Below the pieces are notes generated by a model that was not told the DNA's origin, searched no databases, and worked only from the letters and a program-made list of their open reading frames with translations. Both the position numbers and the translations under genes were made by a program. 64,000 nt of DNA from Apostichopus japonicus (lineage: Eukaryota > Echinodermata > Holothuroidea > Aspidochirotida > Stichopodidae): assembly GCF_037975245.1 (NCBI RefSeq), contig NC_092561.1, positions 21,588,201-21,652,200 on the forward strand, written 5' to 3'. Positions 12,727 through 24,246 of this stretch are shown piece by piece; position 1 is the first letter of the stretch; the number at the start of each line of letters is the position of its first letter.

Positions 12727-13661
12727 CAGTGGCGGACTGGCCACACGGGCATTTGGGCAATGCCCGGTGGGCGGGTGGGCCGGTGGGCTGGGGAGCCTGG
12801 TAAAAAGTAAAGCCCATTTTCACAGTAGTAAATAGAATACAAGCGGTCTGTGTAGAAATATATTTTTAACTGTAGGAATCAGCTCATGAAATCACCATGT
12901 TAGTTAGTATGTTAGTTCGTAACAAACGAACGTGCTATTGGCAACCCGTCCGTGCTAATATTTTTACAACAAGATATGCAAGTACGGTGACCAATGCATT
13001 CTGATATATACATAGCATTGGCAGAGAATACAGATTTTATTAATCTGCACCTCGTCCTTCTAGAAAACGAAGTAAATAAAGGTAAAATATTATTAGATTA
13101 TTTGGATATTACTCAGTAACTAAGTCCTGAGAGATTATGTATGAATAAAAATGACCCACATACAGTATAGGGTGTTTGGTTATCAAATTAGACGAATGTT
13201 AGTCGACAACTTTGAGTATTTGTCCACGGTTGACAGATTTCGCGAAATAGATCCCCACACTAATTGAATAGGGCGACAAAAGTGTGTGTAAGTATAGGGG
13301 ACTACCCTTTTTTTCAAGCATGATGTCACAAAATGCTTGAAAAACTAAATATAATACAGTCTAAACATATTTTTGTTTACGTTTTTAAATTTTCTCAGTT
13401 TAAATCAAGTGCTGCTTCTGGAAAAAAAAAATTGGGTCTTTTTTAAAGGATTATTGTAACCTACAAAATTGAGAAATATAGCACAATTTTGCATCTAGGT
13501 ATTCCTTAACTTCCAAAAAAACTCAATGGGGAGGCGAACAATCTTTCCCCTTAAACCCCTCCCCCAGGACGGCGATCACTATGTTAGTGACATATCAATG
13601 AATGATGGGCCGGTCTAGGTGAAAAATGCCCGGGCCGGTTTTAAGACCCAGTCCACCCCTT
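12727..13661. mobile_element. Non-autonomous hAT transposon with perfect 8-bp target duplication
   Basis: The element starts CAGTGGCGGACTGGCC and ends CCAGTCCACCCCTT. These are imperfect inverted termini (CAGTGGCGGACTGG against AAGGGGTGGACTGG). It is flanked by identical 8-bp repeats, GCAGTAGA, at 12719-12726 and 13662-13669, the size expected for hAT insertion. It is 935 bp long and contains no transposase. Subterminal GGGC/CCCG-rich segments face each other (GCATTTGGGCAATGCCCGG near the left end). At about 13545-13585 it carries, in reverse orientation, the GATCGCCGTCCTGGGGGAG module found in other elements here. Confidence 0.85.
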
Positions 13662-13669
13662 GCAGTAGA

Positions 13670-15268
13670 GAAATATTTACATTATTTCTATTACTAAATT
13701 GACGAGTAATATCTTTATACAAAACAAAAGCTGACTGCTATGAATATAACAAAACAACATTTGACATGTTGTTTAGACAACTTTGGAAAACTTGTATACT
13801 TACCGGGTTTTGTTTGCAAGTGCATGAGGGTTGATTTGATCAAATATCTATTTTAGTCTGTTTTAAGGTTCATGCATGAAATCATTCTCGAAACCATTTC
13901 TAACAACTTATATGATTAGAAAGGAGAGGCAGACGGATAAAGTGAAAGTTAGTAATCAACAACCCAACACAAATTTATCAACATTTGAGGGGAAAATCAC
14001 TCGGTGACAAGAAGGAAATTCTTTATATGCCAGATCCCATTGGATACATTACCTATCTTGCTTTAAATACCCCGCTCGCGTTCCACCATAAAAGCTCTGG
14101 CGATCCATTTGAAGTCACCGTACGAATGCAAACTACAGATTTGGGAAGGAGTCTAAGGGAGACATAGGCCTATGTCCCTTCGAATATATATGAGCATACA
14201 AATTTGAGCTCTTCTTATATTACAAGTCAATTAAACACTGCCGCTACACTATAACACGATACAACAGGTCATATTCTTATATATTTACAAGTCAACTAAA
14301 CACTGCTGCTACACTATTACACTATATACGACAGGTATATTAATGCATGCACGTGAATTTATTCTTATATATTTACAAGTCAACTAAACACTGCCGCTAC
14401 ACTATTACACGTTAGGCTATATTAATGCATGCATGCACGTGAATCTGAGCTCGGAAATATTACAAGAGTGCCGTTGTTTTCTGTTACCGAATAATGTGAC
14501 ATAGGACGATTGTTTCCTATAAGGGGAAGCAATACACTATACATCAGGCAATCCTGACTAGGGTAGGTGTTGTTACACTGTCTGATTAACCTCTCGATAA
14601 AAATAAAATGTTCACAAACGTTACCCAGATTCATACTTTTAGGGTTACTTTTCATACTTTCATTTCAACGATTTCTTCCGCTACATATCCGATCCCAGGT
14701 CCGTTCATGAATCAACTCTGCATGGTCTATGTCCGGCTTAAAAGTCCATTATAGAACTTAACAATTCCAAACTTAACTTCCTAGTGACGTAAATCTAATT
14801 TTTGAATTCGGAGATTTCGACCATGACAAAAAAAGAAAAAAGACTCGTCAGGTTTGAACACAGATTTCCGACTCAAATTTGTGTCGATTAAAGTCTAACG
14901 GCCTCCATATTAAAAGGTGACCTCTGTAATTGGTTAGAGCTGAATCAGATCCGAAAACTTGTATACCTCGTACGGTACGGTACTTAACCTGTATGGGAAT
15001 GTGTTCTACAAATGGTTACGTGGGTCCAGCAGGTGGTTCTCAATAGGTATAGTAGCACAGTTAATGGCTCCCATTATCTTACACACTCAAATTCGTCACT
15101 TTCCAAGGCCGCTAGAGCATAGAAGTTTTCAACTGGCATGTATTACTAAACATATTGTATCTGATGGCCTGGGTTATCAAGGTTCATAGTTCTTTTGCCA
15201 CTATGACTGTCTATAGATTTTGAGCTAGAATAGGTCGAAGTTTACCTCTCCAACCCATCTGTCTAATA
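13670..15268. other. Non-coding stretch with a small three-copy tandem repeat
   Basis: No gene is recognised. At about 14213-14412 a block with TTTACAAGTCAACTAAACAC and GCCGCTACACTATTAC occurs three times. A further shared piece (TATTAATGCATGCACGTGAA) follows the second and third copies. Open frames at 13985-14167 and 14959-15189 lack recognisable domains or convincing splice borders. Confidence 0.5.
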
Positions 15269-15276
15269 CGCTTTAA

Positions 15277-17493
15277 CAGGGGCGTAGCGAAGGGGTTTTT
15301 GTTGGGGGGGGGTGTGGAGAATTTGATTTGCCGACGGATCTGGAAGTGGTGACTGAAATGGGGGAGGGGTCTAAGGGGAGGGGTGTCCCCCTCCGTTTTG
15401 GCAATTTTTTAGTTTTGAAACGTCCTTAGATGCAATCTGGTGCATATTTTAAGTCAAATTTGATTTGCCGACGGATCTGGAAGTGGTGACTGAAATGGGG
15501 GAGGGGTCTAATATTTAGTTTTGAAACGTCCTTAGATGCAATCTGATGTATATTTTAAGTCAAATTTGATTTGCCGACGGATCTGGAAGTGGTGACTGAA
15601 ATGGGGGAGGGGTCTAAGGGGAGGGGGTGTCCCCCTCCCCTTTGGCAAATTTTTAGTTTTGAAACGTCCTTAGATGCAATCTGGTGTATATTTTAAGTCA
15701 AATTTGATTTGCCGACGGATCTGGAAGTGGTGACTGAAATGGGGGAGGGGTCTAATTTTTAGTTTTGAAACGTCCTTAGATGCAATCTGATGTATATTTT
15801 AAGTCAAATTTGATTTGCCGACGGATCTGGAAGTGGTGACTGAAATGGGGGAGGGGTCTAAGGGGAGGGGGTGTCCCCCTCGCCTTCGGAAAATTTTTAG
15901 TTTTGAAACGTCCTTAGATGCAATCTGGTGCATATTTTAAGTCAAATTTGATTTGCCGACGGATCTGGAAGTGGTGACTGAAATGGGGGAGGGGTCTAAG
16001 GGTAGGGGGTGACCCCCTCCCCTTTGGCAAATTTTTAGTTTTGAAACGTCCTTAGATGCAATCTGGTGTATATTTTAAGTCAAATTTGATTTGCCGACGG
16101 ATCTGGAAGTGGTGACTGAAATGGTGGTGTCCCCCTCCCTTTGGCAATTTTTTAGTTTTGAAACGTCCTTAGATGCAATCTGGTGTATATTTTAAGTTAA
16201 ATTTGATTTGCCGACGGATCTGGAAGTGGTGACTGAAATGGGGGAGGGGTCTAAGGGGAGGGGGTGTCCCCCTCCCCTTTGGCAAATTTTTAGTTTTGAA
16301 ACGTCCTTAGATGCAATCTGGTGTATATTTTAAGTCAAATTTGATTTGCCGACGGATCTGGAAGTGGTGATTGAAATGGTGGTGTCCCCCTCCCCTTTGT
16401 AAAATGTTTAGTTTTGAAACGTCCTTAGATGCAATCTGATGTATATTTTAAGTCAAATTTGATTTGCCGACGGATCTGGAATTGGTGACTGAAATGGGGG
16501 AGGGGTCTAATTTTTAGTTTTGAAACGTCCTTAGATGCAATCTGATGTATATTTTAAGTCAAATTTGATTTGCCGACGGATCTGGAAGTGGTGACTGAAA
16601 TGGGGGAGGGGTCTAAGGGGAGGGGGTGTCCCCCTCGCCTTTGGAAAATTTTTAGTTTTGAAACGTCCTTAGATGCAATCTGGTGCATATTTTAAGTCAA
16701 ATTTGATTTGCCGACGGATCTGGAAGTGGTGACTGAAATGGGGGAGGGGTCTAATTTTTAGTTTTGAAACGTCCTTAGATGCAATCTGATGTATATTTTA
16801 AGTCAAATTTGATTTGCCGACGGATCTGGAAGTGGTGACTGAAATGGGGGAGGGGTCTAAGGGGAGGGGGTGTCCCCCTCGCCTTCGGAAAATTTTTAGT
16901 TTTGAAACGTCCTTAGATGCAATCTGGTGCATATTTTAAGTCAAATTTGATTTGCCGACGGATCTGGAAGTGGTGACTGAAATGGTGGTGTCCCCCTCCC
17001 CTTTGTAAAATTTTTAGTTTTGAAACGTCCTTAGATGCAATCTGATGTATATTTTAAGTCAAATTTGATTTGCCGACGGATCTGGAAGTGGTGACTGAAA
17101 TGGGGGAGGGGTGTCCCCCTCCCCTTTGGCATATTTTTAGTTTTGAAACGTCCTTAGATGCAATCTGATGTATATTTTAAGTCAAATTTGATTTGCCGAC
17201 GGATCTGGAAGTGGTGACTGAAATGGGGGAGGGGTCTAAGGGTAGGGGGTCTACCCCTCCCCTTTGGAAAAATTAGTTTGAACGTCCTTAGATGCAATCT
17301 GGTGCATATTTTAAGTCAAATTTGGCACGGAAGAAGCTCCCGTTCTCATTTTTCTATTCAGCTTTCCTTCTTTCTTCCCCTTCCGCTCTCTTCACCTTTT
17401 CTGCTTTTGCCGACAGACCCAAAATTTGCCAACAGCGACCAAATTATTGGGGGGGTGTGACACCCCCCACACCCCCCGCTCGCTACGCCCCTG
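15277..17493. mobile_element. hAT-type element expanded by an internal tandem array
   Basis: The left end is CAGGGGCGTAGCGA and the right end TCGCTACGCCCCTG, a near-perfect inverted repeat. Identical 8-bp flanks CGCTTTAA sit at 15269-15276 and 17494-17501, diagnostic of hAT-type transposition. The element is 2,217 bp but has no transposase; almost all of it is the tandem array listed separately. G/C-rich subterminal blocks (GGGGGGGGTGTGG on the left, CACCCCCCACACCCCCC on the right) pair with each other. Confidence 0.9.
15322..17316. repeat. Internal array of ~100-140-bp units in the hAT element
   Basis: Some 16-17 units each run TTTGATTTGCCGACGGATCT, GGAAGTGGTGACTGAAATGG, GGGAGGGGTCTAAGGGGAGG, GTGTCCCCCTCCCC, TTTAGTTTTGAAACGTCC and TTAGATGCAATCTGGTG. 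Long units (about 140 bp) keep the GTGTCCCCCTC block. Short units (about 100 bp) lack it, running from GGTCTAA directly to TTTTTAG. Copies are nearly identical, so the expansion looks recent or is being homogenised. Confidence 0.9.
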
Positions 17494-17501
17494 CGCTTTA
17501 A

Positions 17502-17817
17502 ATCACCTTCAATCCTCCAGTTTATTCGACCTTCAGTAGTTCATTTCAGTAGAACATAGCCAGTTAGTTGTTAGTGTCAGAGACACGGTAATCTTGGCAA
17601 ATCCAAACAAACGACGTAAAGCTTAAGATTCGCCCAGTCATATCGAGAATACAATATAGTCTCAAAAGGAAATTGGAATATGGAGAAACTTCGTGAAAGA
17701 AAGTACTGCAACATAGAAATGAAAACAAACAAAAGTTGGTCAACAAGGATAAAACTAATTAAGAATGAAGTACCATTGACCACAACAGTTGTTACGATAT
17801 ACCACTAAGAAGCAACA
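17502..17817. other. Non-coding spacer
   Basis: Short unique stretch between the hAT element and the tandem duplication. No gene or repeat was recognised. Confidence 0.5.
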
Positions 17818-18901
17818 AGCAGAGGTGTGGCGAGGGATGTAAGATCCCCTCCCCTGCTGTCGGTGGAAAGTTTCAATTTAGTCGTTATGCATAACTTAGT
17901 AAAAAGCAAAGAAAAAAACGTAATAGATTACACCAATATAGTATGAGCATGAACTACTTGTATTTACAGATTCCATCTAAACACTGTTAGACCTCCCATC
18001 CCATCTCGACCCCGTTCTCAACTTTCCTCCCTATTTACCCCTCCTGACACCCTACATGATCTTCCAATCCCCTTCCCTCTCGATAATCTATCCTCTCCCG
18101 ATCACACTACCTGCAATTCACTGGTCACTCACCCACCCTGAGCTCCCTCCCTTGCCGAACTCGCTCCGTCCCGATCATTCTCTTGTCCGTACAAAATAAC
18201 GTTATCCTTAGACAGTTATATATGTTAATGTGGCCAGTCAGTTGTATTTGTGAATGTGGACAGCCGTATTCATTTTCTCCTAATATAGTAAAGTTGCTTT
18301 AGGGCATTAGCATCAGTTAATACTGAAGCTCCTGAAGTGTTATTGTCAGTAAGGGTAGTGCATACCTTCACCCTGAAATACGAAAATAAAAGAAATGGAA
18401 GGTAAAATTGTTTGTCTCCTTTGCGGCACTATGACGTCACCTGTAAAGTCACTGAACGAGCACCGTTGTCATGACATTTGTTACACTGGGACATATTCCA
18501 ATCGTCCATCAGATTTGAGTTAACTGTCTGAGGGAGTTCTTGTCACGCAAATCGCTATCGTATAGTGATTTCATTCACATGACAAAGCAAGATGTTACCC
18601 ATAGTAACCTTTCCAGCGCATTGTATTCAGTTATGTAAACAAATGTAAGTTAATGTTAAACCGCCAGTTACTTTCTCTTTTTTTGTTATATTTATTTTTG
18701 TCTTCTTTTATAGATGATAGACGAACTTTCAATGGTACACCGCGTGAGAACTTTCACCATGAAGTTTAATTTATTATATTTATGTTTATTTCCAAATTAG
18801 ACTTGAATCGAATTTGTATTGATATAGCTAAGTTATATCGTTTCTTTGTTTACCTTATTTCATTAACAATTAAGATTTAATTAGGCTTTCACTTTCAGTT
18901 A
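17818..18901 (+). repeat. 1,084-bp tandem segmental duplication, first copy
   Basis: The block beginning AGCAGAGGTGTGGCGAGGG recurs immediately at 18902-19985, offset exactly 1,084 bp, with only a handful of substitutions (for example CTGTCGGTGG against CCGTCGGTAA near the start). It includes a candidate ACER3-like exon (18714-18763), so that exon is present twice. Confidence 0.9.
18714..18763 (+). pseudogene. ACER3: ACER3-like exon with LDE-like motif, copy 1
   Basis: Follows a good acceptor (TTGTCTTCTTTTATAG) and reads MIDELSMVHRVRTFTM, to be compared with the LLDELPMIY segment of ACER3. A GT follows ATGAA at 18764. The resulting phase (two bases over) fits the next exon, which starts with one base before TAT GAA TGC. 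The donor, GTTTAA, is weak; an alternative donor is GTGAGA at 18744. Confidence 0.5.
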
Positions 18902-19985
18902 AGCAGAGGTGTGGCGAGGGATGTAAGATCCCCTCCCCTGCCGTCGGTAAAAAGTTTCAATTTAGTCGTTATGCATAACTTAGTAAAAAGCAAAGAAAAA
19001 AACGTAATAGATTACACCAATATAGTATGAGCATGAACTACTTGTATTTACAGATTCCATCTAAACACTGTTAGACCTCCCCTCCCATCTCGACCCCGTT
19101 CTCAACTTTCCTCCCTATTTACCCCTCCTGACACCCTACATGATCTTCCAATCCCCTTCCCTCTCGATCATCTATCCTCTCCCGATCACACTACCTGCAA
19201 TTCACTGGTCACTCACCCACCCTGAGCTCCCTCCCTTGCCGAACTCGCTCCTTCCCGATCATTCTCTTGTCCGTACAAAATAACGTTATCCTTAGACAGT
19301 TAATTATGTTAATGTGGCCAGTCAGTTGTATTTGTGAATGTGGACAGCCGTATTCATTTTCTCCTAATATAGTAAAGTTGCTTTAGGGCATTAGCATCAG
19401 TTAATACTGAAGCTCCGGAAGTGTTATTGTCAGTAAGGGTAGTGCATACCTTCACCCTGAAATACGAAAATAAAAGAAATGGAAGGTAAAATTGTTTGTC
19501 TCCTTTGCGGCACTATGACGTCACCTGTAAAGTCACTGAACGAGCACCGTTGTCATGACATTTGTTACACTGGGACATATTCCAATCGTCCATCAGATTT
19601 GAGTTAACTGTCTGAGGGAGTTCTTGTCACGCAAATCGCTATCGTATAGTGATTTCATTCACATGACAAAGCAAGATGTTACCCATAGTAACCTTTCCAG
19701 CGCATTGTATTCAGTTATGTAAACAAATGTAAGTTAATGTTAAACCGCCAGTTACTTTCTCTTTTTTTGTTATATTTATTTTTGTCTTCTTTTATAGATG
19801 ATAGACGAACTTTCAATGGTACACCGCGTGAGAACTTTCACCATGAAGTTTAATTTATTATATTTATGTTTATTTCCAAATTAGACTTGAATCGAATTTG
19901 TATTGATATAGCTAAGTTATATCGTTTCTTTGTTTACCTTATTTCATTAACAATTAAGATTTAATTAGGCTTTCACTTTCAGTTA
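18902..19985 (+). repeat. 1,084-bp tandem segmental duplication, second copy
   Basis: Direct head-to-tail copy of the preceding block, ending at CACTTTCAGTT before unique sequence. The few differences imply a recent event or an allelic or assembly duplication. It contains the second copy of the candidate ACER3-like exon (19798-19847). Confidence 0.9.
19798..19847 (+). pseudogene. ACER3: ACER3-like exon with LDE-like motif, copy 2
   Basis: Same sequence, acceptor and donor as 18714-18763, carried by the second unit of the tandem duplication. Its 50-nt length and phases mean that both copies cannot be included in frame in one mRNA. Confidence 0.5.
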
Positions 19986-20440
19986 CTTTTGTATAGATTT
20001 TACATTTTATATAAGTGGGGAATTGTTTATTTTGCAGTGCATACGATATTAATTTCATAAGAGATATGAACTGAAGCCTCTATATATAGTGTTAAGTTAA
20101 GCAATGCATTTTGTTTCGTTACTGGCGGAAAATAAGGAAATATATTTAATTATTTAGAAACGTCAGTCTCATGAGGGCCTCATTAATTGCCGTATGCGTT
20201 ATACAAAATATAGATCTCACCTTTCTTTTACACGCAACCATCACGAATTAGTGTTGACGGATAGGCCAACGAATCTACTAACTTATGTACTGATGCCTTG
20301 TTAGTCGGCACTTACCATGGAACTCCAGGCTATGACATTTGTGTGTTGTTAGATAACCTAAGCCAAAAGAAATTTGACGTCATAACAAACACTGTAAAAT
20401 ACAATTAAAAACAGAAATATGACAGGAACCTGAAAAACAT
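19986..20440. other. Non-coding spacer
   Basis: AT-rich, unique-looking sequence inside the ACER3-like relic (intron position). Nothing recognised. Confidence 0.5.
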
Positions 20441-21010
20441 CTCACAATGTAGTACTCATCAGACGGTCATCGTGTTGGTGTTGTGATATTAACGTACTCA
20501 TCACACGGTCATCGTGTTGGTGTTGTGACATTAACGTACTCATCACAAGGTTATCGTGCTGGTGTTGTGGTATTGACGTACTCATCACACGGCCATCGTG
20601 TTGGTGTTGTGATGTTGACGTACTCATCACAAGGTCATCGTGATGGTGTGGAGATATTGACGTACTTATCGCACGGTCATCGTGTTGGTGTTGTGATATT
20701 GACGTACTCATCACAAGGTCATCGTGATGGTGTTGTGATATTGACGTACTTATTGCACGGTCATCGTGTTGGTGTTGTGATATTAACGTACTAATCACAC
20801 GGTCATCGTGTTGGTGTTTTGACATTAACGTACTCATCACACGGTCATCGCGTTGGTGTTGTGAAATTGACGTACTCATCACACGGTCACCGTGTTGGTG
20901 TTGTGATATTAACGTACTCATCACACGGTCATCGTGTTGGTGATGTGATATTGACGTACTTATCACAAGGTCATCGTGTTGGTGTTGTGATATTAACGTA
21001 CTCATCACAC
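20441..21010. repeat. 42-bp minisatellite, about 13 units
   Basis: Units carry ACGTACTCATCACACGGTCA followed by TCGTGTTGGTGTTGTGATAT. The 42-bp period is a multiple of three and lacks stops in several frames. Long frames therefore exist on both strands: 188 codons of a 14-residue repeat rich in Q, H and D on minus, and 103 and 68 codons on plus. This is typical of a minisatellite, and there is no independent sign of coding. Confidence 0.9.
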
Positions 21011-21488
21011 ATGATCATATGTTAGCATCAGATCAGCTGCTTGGGCCGGGGCAAAGAGGATCGTGTTCCCCCCCCCCCCCACCCTACCTTGCAGATTACT
21101 TCCCCTCTCCCCATCTGAGCCACTATCTTGTGTACCAAACTCCAAAAGATTCATAAAACGAGTATTGTGCCCCTGCTTAAATTGCTGGTGCCTCACCTGG
21201 TTACCATTGACCCCCCCCCCCCCACCTCTCCATCAATTCATTCCCTGCCGGTATATAGCAATACAAACTTAGTATATATATTTTGCATGTACACAGTTAC
21301 ACTAGAACGAATGTCTGTTGTTTACTGTCATTTCAAAGTTGAACCACAGACCAAAGGTGAAAGATTAACTATTAAAATGATCTGGCTCTGAATATCTTTG
21401 TAATTAGTTGTATCCACGTGTTTGTTGTCTTAGTGAGTTGATCTCCATATATATGACAGAGGAAAACATCTGTGCTTGTCCTTTACAG

Positions 21489-21605
21489 CTATGAATGCAA
21501 TTCACCGCATAATCCTCAAACCATCCGCTCGCGGTGTTGATAGTTCTCTAAAGCGCATGTGTGTCAATTTCATACTTGATACTACAACAACCGGCGTTTC
21601 ACCAG
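21489..21605 (+). pseudogene. ACER3: ACER3-like exon with frameshift and stop
   Basis: After the acceptor CCTTTACAG the frame reads YECNSPHNPQTIRS, matching the FECFKIKNSVNYH region of ACER3. A shift of one base is then needed to reach AVLIVL, a TAA stop, and SACVSISYLILQQPAFHQ, which matches the part ending EPIFHQ. With the shift, the 39 aligned positions equal the human length. The donor is CAG|GTGAGC. A 20-nt GT...AG segment spans the defect (GTGTTGATAG to TCTCTAAAG), but that is far too short for an animal intron. Confidence 0.65.
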
Positions 21606-22665
21606 GTGAGCTTACTTGACGACACTTGTAATTGTTCTGACTACATTAATGCTAATGTTGGCAAAATATCAGAAACCTATTGAATGAGATAAGTTGGGGC
21701 TGAGTTGACAACTTCTGGCAAGTTTACTGGAGCCATCGTGCATTATTTAAATAATAATTGCAACTTGTTAAAATCCCCCCCCCCACACCTCTCTTAATTT
21801 TGTTACGTCAGATGAACGGCTATTAGTGAGTGGGCAATTTGATTAATAAAATATCTCGTGCCAGATAATTTCATCAGGTTTGTGGTATATTCGCTTTCGT
21901 CTTTGACAAGAAATACATGCTAATGTACTTTTTGGGGGGTCAAATACGGAAGCGAAAGATGTATTAATCAATCTATATGAAAAAATATCATTTCAAAATG
22001 GACATCCTTGAAGTTGGAATCTCTAGCTTTCGTCTTTGTTAGTCTGTGCTAAAAGGTCTAGCGTCATTAACGCAATGTCAGTATTGACATAGCAGAGAGC
22101 AGGAATGGATATAATCACTATAAAAACGGAGAGCATTATTCATAAGTTAGACAAGTTAGAAGCAAACCATCGTCTATCAGCGGTGTGACCAAGAACACAG
22201 TTACGTAAAAGGTGATACTGTTTCGGAGATACCGGCATGTTTTAAATGTTGTTACATATGTTGTTTACTGGCGCTATGCCCCCCCCCCACACACACACAA
22301 ATAACATTTAACCTATGATATTCCCCAAACGGAGAACAATAGTCTGACCACCGTCTGACGGTTCCTGACCCCACCCCCACCCCTAACTAGGCTATTCTTG
22401 TAATGTCCTAAGTCAGTAAATTCCCATGGAATATCCTTCCCAGAAACGTTTACAAATTTACACACGGTTTAACACGGGTGGGGTGGGGGAGGGGTACGAT
22501 TTTCTGGTGAAAGGTTCCACCTCAATACAATGAAATTAGTATAGTATGCTACCTATAGTGCATATGCCAATATCATCTCTAATATGTACGGTATGCCTAC
22601 ATATTTATTCGAATATTGTATACCGAGTTGCGATCATTTCCTTGTTTTGCTCTTCCTTGTTACAG

Positions 22666-22721
22666 GCGGCATTTGGTTCAGTAACATTCTGCATAGCTGG
22701 GAGAACATTCTACTGCGCACG
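22666..22721 (+). pseudogene. ACER3: ACER3-like exon (AAFGSVTF segment)
   Basis: Acceptor CTTGTTACAG, donor GCACG|GTAATC. It reads AAFGSVTFCIAGRTFYCA, aligning with the VMYGMLVFTLVLRSIYIV transmembrane segment of ACER3. It starts in phase 0, matching the previous exon, and ends two bases into a codon. Confidence 0.65.
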
Positions 22722-23163
22722 GTAATCACATTACTTATGTTTTTCTTTACACTCTTAGAACAATACTGAACATGTATATTCGTACATCATTCTATGCTGT
22801 GGTGCCTATCGTACTGATATATGCAGAAATACGATATAATGGTTAGGTGCTTCGACCTGTCTAATTGACCTGTAAAAGTGCGCTGCATTTGCTTCCGTAT
22901 AATGCTGACGAATCCAATGGTCATTCATTGGAGGATTAATATAGGGGTGGGAATTATTAAAGGTGTGGGATTCACTGGGGTCATTGAAGCCACCTCCTTT
23001 GTTGGGGGTCCCCAAAAAAATTAAATTCATTCTTTTATCGACTTTTATCTTTTATCGTCAAATGGTTCATTCTGAGCCATATTTAGATTACAGTTATTAA
23101 TTGTAATCAAAATAAAATAAAACTGTTAGCAAACTGCTTATCCACTAGAGCGCCTGTGTAGGA

Positions 23164-23350
23164 GAATGTGTAAAGTAAGTTGGCCTGACGTTTCGATCCT
23201 AGCAGGATCTTCTTCAAAGGCTAAATCACAAGTAACACTAACAAAAGGGACAAAAACACGCACAGAATACAGACAGGTTAATGAGCATGGTGAACACAAA
23301 GAGATAGATGTAAGGGGATTAGTAGACAAGGGATTAGTAGACAAAGTTAT
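23164..23350 (-). repeat. Retroelement-like fragment with AGGATCGAAACGTCAGG motif
   Basis: On the minus strand the fragment reads GAAGAAGATCCTGCTAGGAT then CGAAACGTCAGGCC. A second copy of the same region lies in plus orientation at about 47560-47730 in CIP2A intron 9. This hairpin-plus-GAAAC phrase is widespread in invertebrate repeats and resembles hammerhead cores reported in Penelope-like elements. The assignment is from memory of the family and is uncertain. Confidence 0.45.
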
Positions 23351-23756
23351 AAATTGTAAATAAACTCCAAAGTTCCCCTGACTGATTTAGGTATAGTGAC
23401 TAGAGTCGTTAGGGGAGGGCCAAATGCGAATGAAGTATTTTATTTAGGGTGCTGCCGTGGTTTTATTATGGGGGTGTTGGGGTTCTCCGCAGAAAAAAAA
23501 TGCAGAAGTCAAATGGTGCTTTCTGGGGCATATTTAGAGTATAAGGTCTATCTAAGTAGCCCTAAACGCAAGGTTTTGCGAATGAATACTTGTGTGAGGT
23601 TGAAGGGAGGGGGGAGGGGTGCACCCGTAACAGTCCTCCTCCGACCTTAAAGCAAAGCAAGCATCCTCTACTGAACCATTGCCCCGCACTCCGCATCACC
23701 CCCCCCCTCCCCTCCTGTACTCCTATAACCCAATATAATTGTTTATTTCTTACTAG

Positions 23757-23858
23757 ACGTATGACACACTCCAAGTTTCTTCTGAGTTATCCGTTGATTA
23801 TATACGTCGCGGCCTTCACTCTATGGCTCATTGATAATAACTTCTGTGAGCAGCTTAG
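23757..23858 (+). pseudogene. ACER3: ACER3-like exon (WLIDNNFCEQLR segment)
   Basis: Acceptor TTTCTTACTAG, donor CTTAG|GTAAGT. The exon encodes a hydrophobic segment (YPLIIYVAAFTLW) followed by LIDNNFCEQLR, one of the most conserved stretches of ACER3. It is intact, with matching phases on both sides. Confidence 0.75.
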
Positions 23859-24246
23859 GTAAGTTAGAATAACAAGTCCTATATGTTTACAATTCAGTTT
23901 TCAATTAAAACAACGTTCGTTTGTCAAAAACAAATTAAGAATACAAATATAGTGTGATTCGGTGAGTTTGACATCATGAAGTGACATTGTTAAATTAAAG
24001 CCACGATATCTTCCGAAAGCATTAATTTGTTCCTAACGTTTGGCGGAGAGCCAAGTTCTGCATAACAAACGTTTTTATTACAAATGGCACCTATGAATGG
24101 TAGTACTTCCCTTTAATGAAAAAGAAATCCTTTAACGACATTTCACCAACCAATGTTGGCGTACACGTTACAAAATACAGTATACACAACAATAAATATT
24201 TACTCTTGACTTTTTTAAATGTATATTGCTCTATCTTTTCTTACAG

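Noticed and set aside
18573-18610. Possible ACER FHMTL exon (reads DFIHMTKQD before a GT)
   Set aside because: Only HMT matches, the segment is three residues too short before the DEL motif, and upstream sequence does not resemble the family.
20442-21008. 188-codon minus-strand frame of 14-residue repeats
   Set aside because: Produced by the 42-bp minisatellite; equally open frames exist on the other strand.
21518-21553. 20-nt intron removing the ACER3 frameshift
   Set aside because: GT...AG is present, but animal introns of 20 nt are not known, and full-length alignment with the human exon needs those bases.
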